A stretch of DNA of 55,253 bases, taken from the NCBI GenBank assembly GCA_028698615.1, contig JAQVWF010000005.1:1-55253 (forward strand), in the 5' to 3' direction. Positions 9,219 through 16,753 of this stretch are shown piece by piece; position 1 is the first letter of the stretch; the number at the start of each line of letters is the position of its first letter. The stretch comes from Syntrophorhabdaceae bacterium (lineage in GTDB: Bacteria > Desulfobacterota > Syntrophorhabdia > Syntrophorhabdales > Syntrophorhabdaceae). The notes beneath the pieces were generated by a model, which saw nothing but the letters and a program-made list of their open reading frames with translations, made no database searches and was not told the origin of the DNA. Both the position numbers and the translations under genes were made by a program.

Positions 9219-10087
9219 CGGTCTTTTTCATACACCGCCAGCTCCCTCAGCATATTCATCCTGTGTGTCCCCGTCACGTCGGGGGGGTAGAGGTGATCGT
9301 TTATCTTAAGGCCCACGGGCACGTTGCTCTTCAGGAGCTGAACGATCGTATAGGCGACGCAGGATATGCGCTCTTCGATGTCCCCGATGAGGACCTTGTC
9401 GAATTCGATAATAATGGGCCGGTACGACAGCGACGAATGCTCCTTTGTTTTGAGCTTGCCCGTTTTGGCCGTCGCTTTCCAATGGATGTACTTGATGGGG
9501 TCGCCTCGAACATATTCCCTGATGGAAACGATATCCGAATCGTAGCCTATCTTTTCGGACATCTTTTCTCCCCTTGATTGTCGCTCCTTTCGGTAGAGGC
9601 TAGTCAGGTCGCATGCCTTCAATTTCGGGAGAACAGTTATTGTGTACCGCCGGTGCAATTTCTTGAACCGCGTGAAGAAATTGAAGGGATATACAGAGTA
9701 CACGTGGGGGTCTTCGATGGTATGAAGACCCCGTTCGTGAAAGGTCACACTGGCGTAAAGCGATGAGGCGCCTTTGCTCGGGGTGAAGGGCAGAAGCGCC
9801 GAGATCCTTTCGGCATTAAGGCCGATGAGGAAGGCAGGCAGGAATCTGCGGCGGTTGTGGATTGTTATCTTGACGGGGACCTGGCTTCCCGCGTACACCT
9901 CCTGCGGGAACTCGATGGACAGGTCCAGCTTTGACAGGTTCGTCTTCCCGAAGACCCCTGAAATGCTCATGAAGCTCAGAAGTGCCGAAACGACGAGAAA
10001 GACGAGATTGTTATTGGTGTTTGCCGCCGCGATGCCGAGAAAGATGGTAAGCGCTATGTATGTGAAACCCGCCTTGGATATTTTTAT
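9215..10087 (-). CDS. DUF58 family protein, probable ATA start
   Basis: A DUF58 protein with the conserved Y-x-x-GD-x-x-x-IHWKATA region (YVRGDPIKYIHWKATAK) near its C-terminal third. The first in-frame ATG (9970) would give 251 residues and remove the usual N-terminal membrane hairpin. The frame stays open upstream and encodes exactly that hairpin (KISKAGFTYIALTIF, then GIAAANTNNNLVFLVV). No ATG, GTG or TTG exists in this extension; the only CTG (9979-9977) lies inside the hydrophobic segment. At 10087-10085 an ATA overlaps the MoxR stop as TAATA, where a TAATG junction would be expected. I therefore annotate from ATA (290 residues), with the choice between a rare start and a sequence error open. 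The middle gene of the MoxR-DUF58-transglutaminase operon; function is unknown beyond that association. Confidence 0.75.
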   Translation of the reverse strand: MKISKAGFTYIALTIFLGIAAANTNNNLVFLVVSALLSFMSISGVFGKTNLSKLDLSIEFPQEVYAGSQVPVKITIHNRRRFLPAFLIGLNAERISALLPFTPSKGASSLYASVTFHERGLHTIEDPHVYSVYPFNFFTRFKKLHRRYTITVLPKLKACDLTSLYRKERQSRGEKMSEKIGYDSDIVSIREYVRGDPIKYIHWKATAKTGKLKTKEHSSLSYRPIIIEFDKVLIGDIEERISCVAYTIVQLLKSNVPVGLKINDHLYPPDVTGTHRMNMLRELAVYEKDR

Positions 10088-11049
10088 TACAGGGGTGTGG
10101 GAACCGCGTCTACGATTGATCGTATAATCTCCCTTCTATTGAGGTTCTCGTATTCCTCCCTGAAGATGACCCGGTGAGGAATGGTGTATTCCACGAGGTC
10201 CCTGATATCCTCGGGTATAACGAAGCTCCTGTCACGGAAGAAGGCGTTGGTCCTTGCGGTATTGACGATGGTAAGCGCTCCTCTCGTCGAGAGTCCGGCC
10301 GAGAGGTATTCGCTCGTTCTCGTTTCCTGTATGATTGAAAGGGTATATTCGAGGATCTTGTCGGAGACGTGGATGCTGCGGGATATCTCTTCCTGAATGC
10401 GCGACACCTCGTCCTGGCTGACGACGGGCTCGATATCGTATATGTTTTCCCTTTTGCTGCCGATCTTGAGGATCTCCTTCTCGGCCTGCCGCGAGGGATA
10501 ACCGATGCTTATCTTCATCATGAAGCGGTCGAGCTGTGATTCGGGAAGAGGGAAGGTCCCGAACTGCTCCGCCGGGTTTTGTGTCGCTATGACGCAGAAA
10601 AGCCGGGGGAGTTTGTACGTCTTGCCTTCGATGGTGACCTGCTTTTCCTCCATGGCTTCGAGGAGGGCGCTCTGTGTTTTCGGGGTTGCACGGTTGATCT
10701 CGTCGCAGAGGACGATGTTGTTGAAGATGGGCCCGGGATGGAACTCAAAATCTCCCGACGTCTTGTTGTATATCGACAGACCGGTGATGTCCGTGGGCAG
10801 AAGGTCGCTGGTGCACTGGATCCGGCCGAATGTGAGCCCCAGGGATTTCGCGATCCCGATGGCGAGAGTCGTCTTTCCCAGGCCGGGCAGGTCTTCTATG
10901 AGCAGATGGCCACGGGAGAAGAAGGAGATAAGCGACAGCCCGAGGGGTTTTTCCTTGCCCTGCAGATACATCGAGAGGGAATCGGTAATGTGTCGGATCT
11001 TATTGACGTCCAATCCAATGGCGAGATCCTTGCTGTCCATGCGGGTCAT
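10087..11049 (-). CDS. MoxR family AAA+ ATPase
   Basis: An AAA+ ATPase of the MoxR class, about 320 residues. Walker A is DLPGLGKTTLA, Walker B is IVLCDEINRATPKTQ, and the ATQNP sensor-1 and LPESQLDRF arginine-finger segments are clear. MoxR ATPases act as chaperone-like factors with DUF58 and VWA partners; here the downstream gene is DUF58. Start at ATG 11049 or 11040 is ambiguous because neither has a good ribosome site; the frame further upstream runs into the heptamer repeat. First gene of the four-gene minus-strand operon. Confidence 0.92.
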   Translation of the reverse strand: MTRMDSKDLAIGLDVNKIRHITDSLSMYLQGKEKPLGLSLISFFSRGHLLIEDLPGLGKTTLAIGIAKSLGLTFGRIQCTSDLLPTDITGLSIYNKTSGDFEFHPGPIFNNIVLCDEINRATPKTQSALLEAMEEKQVTIEGKTYKLPRLFCVIATQNPAEQFGTFPLPESQLDRFMMKISIGYPSRQAEKEILKIGSKRENIYDIEPVVSQDEVSRIQEEISRSIHVSDKILEYTLSIIQETRTSEYLSAGLSTRGALTIVNTARTNAFFRDRSFVIPEDIRDLVEYTIPHRVIFREEYENLNRREIIRSIVDAVPTPL

Positions 11050-11068
11050 TGTAACACAATGAAAGGAG

Positions 11069-11096
11069 AATGACCAATGACCAAATCTCAATGACC
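11069..11096 (+). repeat. tandem heptamer repeat, family A (AATGACC)
   Basis: Units AATGACC, AATGACC, AAATCTC, AATGACC follow at exact 7-nt steps between the divergent MoxR and DUF2156 genes. The three-unit order AATGACC-AAATCTC-AATGACC reappears almost unchanged 43 kb away at 54224-54244, so the two loci share ancestry or a common generating mechanism. Confidence 0.75.
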
Positions 11097-11133
11097 AAAC
11101 CGAGGAATTCGTTATTGTCTTCCATCCCTCTTC

Positions 11134-11162
11134 TTGACAAACCGGGGTAATTCGGCTTGAAT
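11134..11162 (+). promoter_or_regulatory. possible sigma-70 promoter of the DUF2156 gene
   Basis: TTGACA (11134-11139), 17 bases, then TTGAAT (11157-11162). Transcription would begin close to the ATG at 11169, implying a very short or absent leader. Consistent with the lack of a convincing ribosome site there. Confidence 0.35.
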
Positions 11163-11168
11163 AGAGGC

Positions 11169-12089
11169 ATGCGGACTGTCCCTCGGTTTCCTGTATTCAA
11201 GCCCATCGAGCTTGGGGACAGGCAGGCTGTCACTGACATCTTACAGGGGTATCGGCCCGTAACGTCGGAACTCACCTTTACGAACCTTTTCATATGGAGA
11301 AAACATTTCGACCTGCAATGGTCGGTCCACAAAGACTGGCTGTGTATCATCGGCAAGGAGGACGTGTGCCCAAGGTTTGCCATGGGGCCCGTTGGGCCGC
11401 CGGGGCGTGCGGATATCGTCAGGCTCATTCTGGAATGGCTCAAGGAGAACATGGGCGAGGCAGAGCCCTGCATTGAGCGCGCCGACGAGAGGCTTGCCGT
11501 TGAGTTGTCGGACATGTCGGGATTCGTGGTGGAGGAAAGACGGGAACATTTTGATTATGTTTACCTGGCGCAGGACCTCATAGATCTGGCTGGCAGCAGG
11601 TACAGGACGAAACGCAACCATATCAACCAGTTTCATCGCGCTTGCGGATCTTATACGTATGAAGACCTCGACGACCGGCACATTGACGCATGCCTCGCGC
11701 TTCAGGAAAAATGGTGCCTTCTGAGGCGGTGTGAGGAGGATCTCAACCTGCAGGGGGAATGGGACGCAACAAAAGAGATCCTCATGAACTATCGTGCCCT
11801 GGATACGGCGGGGGCTGTTATTATCGTGGACGCGGAGGTCCGGGGCTTTACACTTGGCGAGTCGATGGGAGATGACATGACGGTGATCCACATAGAAAAG
11901 GCCGATCCCGAGATACCCGGTCTCTACCAGCTTATCAATCAGCAGTTCTGCGCCAGGCGATGGCGGAATTTCAGGTTCATCAATCGGGAACAGGACCTCG
12001 GGATACAGGGGCTCAGGGACGCCAAGCTTTCCTACGGCCCGGACCATTTCATTAAAAAATACAGGATCATGTTGAAAGGAGACGGATAG
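11169..12089 (+). CDS. DUF2156 protein (phosphatidylglycerol lysyltransferase C-terminal-like)
   Basis: A protein of about 306 residues matching the DUF2156 family, which has a double GNAT-like fold related to the catalytic part of MprF aminoacyl-phosphatidylglycerol synthases. Family features are the N-terminal SELTFTNLFIWRKHF segment and RYRTKRNHINQF in the middle. No transmembrane flippase domain is fused, so it is the soluble form and its acceptor is unknown. TTG at 11157 is an alternative start four codons upstream. The ThiF-like gene follows after 3 nt, so the two are probably co-transcribed. Confidence 0.75.
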   Translation: MRTVPRFPVFKPIELGDRQAVTDILQGYRPVTSELTFTNLFIWRKHFDLQWSVHKDWLCIIGKEDVCPRFAMGPVGPPGRADIVRLILEWLKENMGEAEPCIERADERLAVELSDMSGFVVEERREHFDYVYLAQDLIDLAGSRYRTKRNHINQFHRACGSYTYEDLDDRHIDACLALQEKWCLLRRCEEDLNLQGEWDATKEILMNYRALDTAGAVIIVDAEVRGFTLGESMGDDMTVIHIEKADPEIPGLYQLINQQFCARRWRNFRFINREQDLGIQGLRDAKLSYGPDHFIKKYRIMLKGDG

Positions 12090-12092
12090 GGA

Positions 12093-12875
12093 ATGACGGA
12101 GGGAAAGAAAAGGGACGGGCAGGCCATTCATTTTTCGGCCGAGGAGATCCAGCGCTATTCCCGGCAGATGATGATCCCCGCCATCGGGCTCGAGGGGCAG
12201 GAACGTCTCAAGAAGTCAAAGGTGTGCATCGCCGGTGCGGGGGGGTTGGGGTCCGTTTCGGCATATTACCTTGCCGCTGCCGGCGTGGGATGCATCAGGC
12301 TCGTCGACCGCGACAGGGTGGAGCTCTCGAACCTGAACAGGCAGATACTCCACTTTACCGGGGATCTGGGAGAGCCGAAGGTCCTCTCTGCCCTCGACAA
12401 ACTGGAGAGGCTTAATCCCAATTGCCGGGTGGAGGCGCTGCAAGCGGACATCAATGAGGGCAACATCTTTGAGGTGATCGGTGATTGTCAGGTGATCATC
12501 GATGCGCTCGACAACATAAGGACGCGAAGGATCCTCAACCTTGCGACCGTCCGAAGCCGGATACCCCTCATATACGGGGGCGTGGAGGCCTTTTCGGGAA
12601 TGGCATCCACCTTTATCTCCGGCGAAACCCCCTGCTTTGAGTGCCTGTTTTCCCATATTTCCGAGGAGGAAAAGGCAAAAGGGGTGGTGGGTCCCGTGCC
12701 GGCCCTCATAGGGTCGATACAGGCGCTGGAGGCCATCAAGATCCTTCTGGGAGACCGCCCGTCGCTTGCAGGTACACTTCTGTACTTTTCCGGCATGAGC
12801 ATGACGTTCCAGAACATCCTTGTGGAGAGGAACCCCCTGTGTCCCATATGCGGGCAGCCCCCTGTGGAGGCATGA
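12093..12875 (+). CDS. MoeB/ThiF-family E1-like adenylyltransferase
   Basis: A 260-residue E1-like enzyme. The nucleotide loop GAGGLGS is at residues 48-54, D72/D74 and N80-LNRQ form the adenylation site, and a structural zinc site is C181-x2-C184 and C250-x2-C253. These enzymes adenylate the C-terminal glycine of a ubiquitin-like carrier such as MoaD or ThiS. The catalytic-type cysteine that ThiF has before the GVVGPV segment is not evident, which fits the MoeB/HesA-type mechanism better than ThiF. The MoaD/ThiS-like protein at 6198 is a possible partner, though on a different transcript. Confidence 0.85.
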   Translation: MTEGKKRDGQAIHFSAEEIQRYSRQMMIPAIGLEGQERLKKSKVCIAGAGGLGSVSAYYLAAAGVGCIRLVDRDRVELSNLNRQILHFTGDLGEPKVLSALDKLERLNPNCRVEALQADINEGNIFEVIGDCQVIIDALDNIRTRRILNLATVRSRIPLIYGGVEAFSGMASTFISGETPCFECLFSHISEEEKAKGVVGPVPALIGSIQALEAIKILLGDRPSLAGTLLYFSGMSMTFQNILVERNPLCPICGQPPVEA

Positions 12876-12900
12876 AACAAAATAGTCGGCGCGATGGTGT

Positions 12901-14499
12901 CTATTGATTCCATGGCGGGGATGAGACATTGTCGGTAAATTCGACGAGAAAGGGCTCGTCCCAGTGCACATCGCGGGAAAAGATCTCCCTGAGGCCCCGG
13001 AGGGTGCGCGTTCTCCTGGCCTTGATGCCGAAGGCACGGGCGAGTTTCACGAAGTCGGGGTTGTAGAGTTCCATGGAGCCGCTGATGTGATGCCGGCTCT
13101 GCATTGCATCCTCAAGGATGGAATAGCTGTTGTTGTTATGGACGAAAATGGTGATGGGTATGGTGTATTTCATGATGGTCGCCAGCTCGGCCATCTGCGG
13201 AAGCCCGCCCCCGTCGCCGCACAGGGCCAGGCAGGGAAGGTCGGGTCGGGCAGTCTTTGCTCCCAGGGCCGCCGCGAGGGAATAAAATATGGGTGATATT
13301 CCCCTGGGCATAATGAAGCTTCGCTGGAAGTAAACGGGCAGATAATACTCCGCCCAGTAGGAAGGCATATTGAGGTCGCAGGCGATTATGGCATCTTCGG
13401 GCACGGCATTGCGCAACAGTTCGATAAGGGCATAGCCGCCTGGCGATGTGCTCAGTTCGCCCATTTCCGAATCCCGTCTCTTCCTCAGGCCCGCGATGTC
13501 CCAGGAAAACGTTTTCTCCCGGACGATCCGGGCGAACCCTTCCAGCGCCCCGTCGACGTCTCCCGCGCAATGAAGCACGGTGGGGTAGTTCCTTCCGATC
13601 CACCGGTCATCGACATCGATATGCACCAGTTCATCGATCTTGACGCCCCTGCGCTTTGCGTCCACGTCCCGCAGCCTTGTGCCGGCGGCGATGACAACGT
13701 CTGCCGATGCGAGGATATCGCGGGAGACGCCCTTTGCCATCATATTCCCGAAGGAGAAGGGGTTTCGGTCGCTTGTTATCCCCTTTCCTCCCGTTGAGGT
13801 CAAAAAAGGTATCCCCCGACCGCAGATCTCATCCACAAGACCTCCTGCCCGAGGATTCATGAGCGCCTTGCCGCCCAAAAGGACAGGCCTGCGCTTGCCT
13901 TCAAGGATACGCTCCAGGCCCGCGACAAAGGCTTGTGTCCTGCCGGAATCCGCAGGCTCTCCCGGGGGCGGTTGGGTTTTTCGGTCTGATGCGGGGATCT
14001 CTTTATCGAGAAGACCGAAGGGGATAGACACGAGAACGGGCCCCTTGCGACCCGTTGAGCAGGTTCTCAGGGCGTCTTCCAGTGATGACCTGAGGGCCGG
14101 GGGCCCATCGACTCTGAAGGAGGCCTTGATGAAGTGCCTGAATATGTCCTCCGGCGCCTTCAGTTCGTGAAGGATGCCTTTTCCGATATCCTTTCTGTCC
14201 GTGTCGATATGGATGATGAAAAGCGGAACATCGTCGGAATAAGCTTCCATGCAGCCCGACACAATATTGCCGAGGCCGGGCCCGGGTGTTATGACAATAA
14301 CGGCCGGTTTGCCCGAGACCCTGGCATACCCGTCGGCCATGAAAGCAAGATTTGTTTCATGACGCGCAGTTATCGTTTTGATGTTTTCATCGCAAAAAAG
14401 CTCCGCATTGAGGGCAAGTGTATGTAAACCGGGTAATTGGAAGATATGAGAAATATCCTCTTCCCGAAAAAATGCTCTAAGGGCCTGTTTTCCTTGCAT
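12901..14499 (-). CDS. thiamine-diphosphate-dependent enzyme, acetolactate synthase/benzoylformate decarboxylase-like
   Basis: A protein of about 532 residues with the three-domain layout of the ThDP decarboxylase/acetohydroxyacid synthase superfamily. The N-terminal activation glutamate lies in ARHETNLAFMADGYAR. The C-terminal cofactor motif starts at GDGGGLPQ and ends at HNNN. ATG 14499 is preferred over GTG 14517 because AGG lies six bases upstream. No regulatory small subunit is adjacent, so a catabolic lyase or decarboxylase is more likely than biosynthetic IlvB. It is divergent from the XRE-cupin regulator across a 118-nt gap with a palindrome, so it may be under the same control. The substrate is not determinable. 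Confidence 0.75.
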   Translation of the reverse strand: MQGKQALRAFFREEDISHIFQLPGLHTLALNAELFCDENIKTITARHETNLAFMADGYARVSGKPAVIVITPGPGLGNIVSGCMEAYSDDVPLFIIHIDTDRKDIGKGILHELKAPEDIFRHFIKASFRVDGPPALRSSLEDALRTCSTGRKGPVLVSIPFGLLDKEIPASDRKTQPPPGEPADSGRTQAFVAGLERILEGKRRPVLLGGKALMNPRAGGLVDEICGRGIPFLTSTGGKGITSDRNPFSFGNMMAKGVSRDILASADVVIAAGTRLRDVDAKRRGVKIDELVHIDVDDRWIGRNYPTVLHCAGDVDGALEGFARIVREKTFSWDIAGLRKRRDSEMGELSTSPGGYALIELLRNAVPEDAIIACDLNMPSYWAEYYLPVYFQRSFIMPRGISPIFYSLAAALGAKTARPDLPCLALCGDGGGLPQMAELATIMKYTIPITIFVHNNNSYSILEDAMQSRHHISGSMELYNPDFVKLARAFGIKARRTRTLRGLREIFSRDVHWDEPFLVEFTDNVSSPPWNQ

Positions 14500-14557
14500 A
14501 ATATGCCTAGTATGCACAGTTTAGCATAGTGAACCTGAAAGTTAAATAAAAATTACC

Positions 14558-14587
14558 TTGACAAGAAAAATAATAATTTAGTTTACT
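14558..14587 (+). promoter_or_regulatory. predicted promoter of the XRE-cupin regulator
   Basis: TTGACA at 14558-14563 and, 18 bases later, TTTACT at 14582-14587 as the -10. The -10 element lies inside the palindrome at 14580-14597. Confidence 0.45.
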
Positions 14588-14597
14588 ACTGTAAACT
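14580..14597. promoter_or_regulatory. palindromic operator candidate
   Basis: AGTTTAC-TACT-GTAAACT, a perfect 7-bp inverted repeat with a 4-nt spacer, 20 nt before the XRE-cupin ATG and over its predicted -10. Size and position suit a dimeric helix-turn-helix repressor, so negative autoregulation is likely and control of the divergent ThDP gene is possible. No second copy was seen upstream of the arginine decarboxylase. Confidence 0.6.
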
Positions 14598-14617
14598 TTT
14601 AGTGGGCGTATACTGTT

Positions 14618-15172
14618 ATGGCTAAATCGGGCGAAGTGAGCATTGGGGAGAGGATCAAGGTTCTGAGACAGGCCAAGAATCTCACCCAGGAGGAATTGGC
14701 GACCCGGGCGGGGTTGACGAAGGGTTTTATCTCCCAGATAGAGCGGAACCTTACATCTCTATCCGTCGAGAGCCTGATCGGCATACTGGATGCTCTCGAT
14801 GAAAAGCCCTCGAATTTTTTTAACGGCGCTTTCGATGAAAAGATCGTTTTTAAGCTCAAAGACAGGGTTGATCTTGAGATCAATGGCGTAAAGGGTTTTC
14901 AGATACTTGTACCGGCGGCGCAGAACCGGCTCCTGGATCCGGCGCTTCTCGAGCTTGGCATGGGCGAGAAGACTCCGGAGGAGGAACCCCATGAGGGTGA
15001 GGAGTTCGGGTTTGTCCTTTCCGGCAGTGTTGACCTCGTGCTGGGTGGAAAACCGCAGAAATTGAAGAAAGGCGAGTGCTTCTATTATAAGGCGACCAGG
15101 AAGCATTACATTATAAACAGACGAAGAGCAATGGCAGTCTTGTTGTGGGTATCTTCTCCCCCTAATTTTTAG
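14618..15172 (+). CDS. XRE-family regulator with C-terminal cupin domain (PuuR-like)
   Basis: A 184-residue protein. Residues 9-63 form an XRE helix-turn-helix (IGERIKVLRQAKNLTQEELA, then GLTKGFISQIER). Residues ~110-180 form a small cupin (EEPHEGEEFGFVLSG onward). This architecture is shared with PuuR and other polyamine- or amino-acid-responsive repressors. It directly precedes four polyamine-biosynthesis genes, so sensing agmatine, putrescine or spermidine through the cupin is a reasonable inference. A perfect palindrome overlaps its own promoter. Confidence 0.88.
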   Translation: MAKSGEVSIGERIKVLRQAKNLTQEELATRAGLTKGFISQIERNLTSLSVESLIGILDALDEKPSNFFNGAFDEKIVFKLKDRVDLEINGVKGFQILVPAAQNRLLDPALLELGMGEKTPEEEPHEGEEFGFVLSGSVDLVLGGKPQKLKKGECFYYKATRKHYIINRRRAMAVLLWVSSPPNF

Positions 15173-15335
15173 ATATCCCCCGTGGGGATGCCAATAAGGG
15201 AAGAGAGGTCATCGAGAGAGAATAAGACGAGGGCGAGGTTTATTTCGCCCATTCTGTTATAGAACGGCCGAGGTTGGCCGGCAAATGAGGAACCCATGAA
15301 CTGCCGGGGCTTAATCCATTTGGGAGGTGGTTGAA
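15173..15335 (+). other. leader region of arginine decarboxylase, possible RNA structure
   Basis: The 163-nt gap holds a 6-bp hairpin immediately after the regulator stop (ATCCCC-CGT-GGGGAT, 15175-15189). It also holds a CGGCC/GGCCG stem (15265-15280) and a further GCCGG/GCCGGGG pairing possibility before the GGGAGGTGG ribosome site. I cannot match this to a known riboswitch class. Polyamine genes are often controlled in their leaders, so the structure is recorded, weakly. Confidence 0.25.
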
Positions 15336-15809
15336 TTGATTGTCAAAACGCCTGCGAAGTTTTTTCTTGTCAGTGGTTCGTCCAACGGTTTTTCGTTGCT
15401 GAACGCATTTGACGGGGCCCTTCTGGCCTCGGGTGTGGGCGATACGAACCTGGTGAGAATGAGTAGTATCCTGCCTCCCCGCTGCGAGGAGATGAAGCCT
15501 CGCCCGGCCGCTCTCCCCCAGGGGGCTCTCGTGCCCGTCGCCTATGCCTCCCTTACGAGCGACGTTCCGGGAGAAGTCATTTCAGCCGCCGTGGCGATAG
15601 GAATACCGGAAGACCCGAACCTTGCAGGCCTTATCATGGAGTATTCGGCCAGGGCCGAAGAACGGGTCGTAGTGGAGCAGGTCAAGAAGATGGCCGAGAA
15701 GGGGATGGAAGTCCGCAAGCGGCCGATCAAAGAGATAATGGCCATATCGGCCACGCATAAGGTCGTTGCCATCGGCGCGGTTTTCGCCGGTGTGGTACTG
15801 TGGGACTAG
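15336..15809 (+). CDS. pdaD: pyruvoyl-dependent arginine decarboxylase
   Basis: A 157-residue proenzyme of the pyruvoyl-dependent arginine decarboxylase family, which converts arginine to agmatine. The self-cleavage site is visible as MSSILPPR, with S43-S44 as the scissile pair; the second serine would become the pyruvoyl group. The start is TTG 15336, five bases after the strong GGGAGGTGG (15322-15330). A GTG three codons earlier lies inside the ribosome site. Length is normal. Next in order is agmatinase, so agmatine goes to putrescine. Confidence 0.88.
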   Translation: MIVKTPAKFFLVSGSSNGFSLLNAFDGALLASGVGDTNLVRMSSILPPRCEEMKPRPAALPQGALVPVAYASLTSDVPGEVISAAVAIGIPEDPNLAGLIMEYSARAEERVVVEQVKKMAEKGMEVRKRPIKEIMAISATHKVVAIGAVFAGVVLWD

Positions 15810-15882
15810 CAAGGTCATCCTCTAATCGGGACGTCGACAACAGCAGCATTCGTGTAACCGAAAACTCCCAGAGGCTATTTTG

Positions 15883-16719
15883 ATGAAAGGTGTTTTTCAC
15901 AACCAGTATATGTGTTCCAGACCCAACGAAGGGCCATCAGGCATTACATTGCTCGGCTGTCCGCTGGATATCACGTCGTCTTTTCGGAACGGGTCCAAAT
16001 TCGGCCCCGAGAGCCTGAGAAGGGCGTCATGGACCCTGGAGACGTACAGTCCCTACCTTGACCTGGATCTCAGCGAGATCGATTTTGCCGATGCAGGCGA
16101 CCTTGAGCTTCCCCCGGGAAACCTCCTGGAATCCCTTGACATCATCGAGGAAGCCGTGGCACGGATGGCGGCAAGTGGCTGCAGACCCTTGCTTTTCGGC
16201 GGAGAGCACCTTGTGACGTATCCCATTCTGAAGGCCATGAAGAAGTCCTTTCCCCTGTTTCAGCTCGTCCATTTCGATGCCCACTGCGACCTCAGGGACG
16301 AATATGAGGGCGAAAGGCTCTCGCATGCCACGGTAATGAACCTCGTCAGGGAACTCGGTGTAACGCAGATGCATCAGATAGGCATACGGTCGGGGACGAG
16401 GCAGGAGTTCAAGGAACTCTCCGCCGTGACATCGCTGGCGATGCTGGAGCAGCGTCTCGACAGGAGAACGCCGGTCTACGTGAGCTTCGATATGGACGTT
16501 TTCGACCCCTCCCTGGTGCCCGGTGTTACCACTCCGGAGCCTGGAGGGCTCATGTTCAAAGAAGTTATGGATTATCTGCATGTTCTCAGGGGAATGGACA
16601 TCATAGGCGCTGATGTGGTGGAACTCGCGCCCGATTATGACACCAGCTTTGTCTCTTCCATCTGCGCCTCCAAGGTCGCCAGGGAGATCGTCATGCTCTT
16701 GAATTCCCCCACCAAATAA
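15883..16719 (+). CDS. speB: agmatinase (ureohydrolase family)
   Basis: A 278-residue arginase/agmatinase-family enzyme. All metal-binding motifs are present: GGEH, HFDAHCDLRD and SFDMDVFDPS, followed by TTPEPGG. Position right after a pyruvoyl arginine decarboxylase indicates agmatine as substrate, releasing urea and putrescine. The start is ATG 15883, with GAGG eight bases upstream (a TTG one codon earlier is less likely). Arginase cannot be excluded from motifs alone; the context argues for agmatinase. Confidence 0.9.
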   Translation: MKGVFHNQYMCSRPNEGPSGITLLGCPLDITSSFRNGSKFGPESLRRASWTLETYSPYLDLDLSEIDFADAGDLELPPGNLLESLDIIEEAVARMAASGCRPLLFGGEHLVTYPILKAMKKSFPLFQLVHFDAHCDLRDEYEGERLSHATVMNLVRELGVTQMHQIGIRSGTRQEFKELSAVTSLAMLEQRLDRRTPVYVSFDMDVFDPSLVPGVTTPEPGGLMFKEVMDYLHVLRGMDIIGADVVELAPDYDTSFVSSICASKVAREIVMLLNSPTK

Positions 16720-16753
16720 GCCGCATTTAATTCGTTTTTCGGGAGAGTGACCT

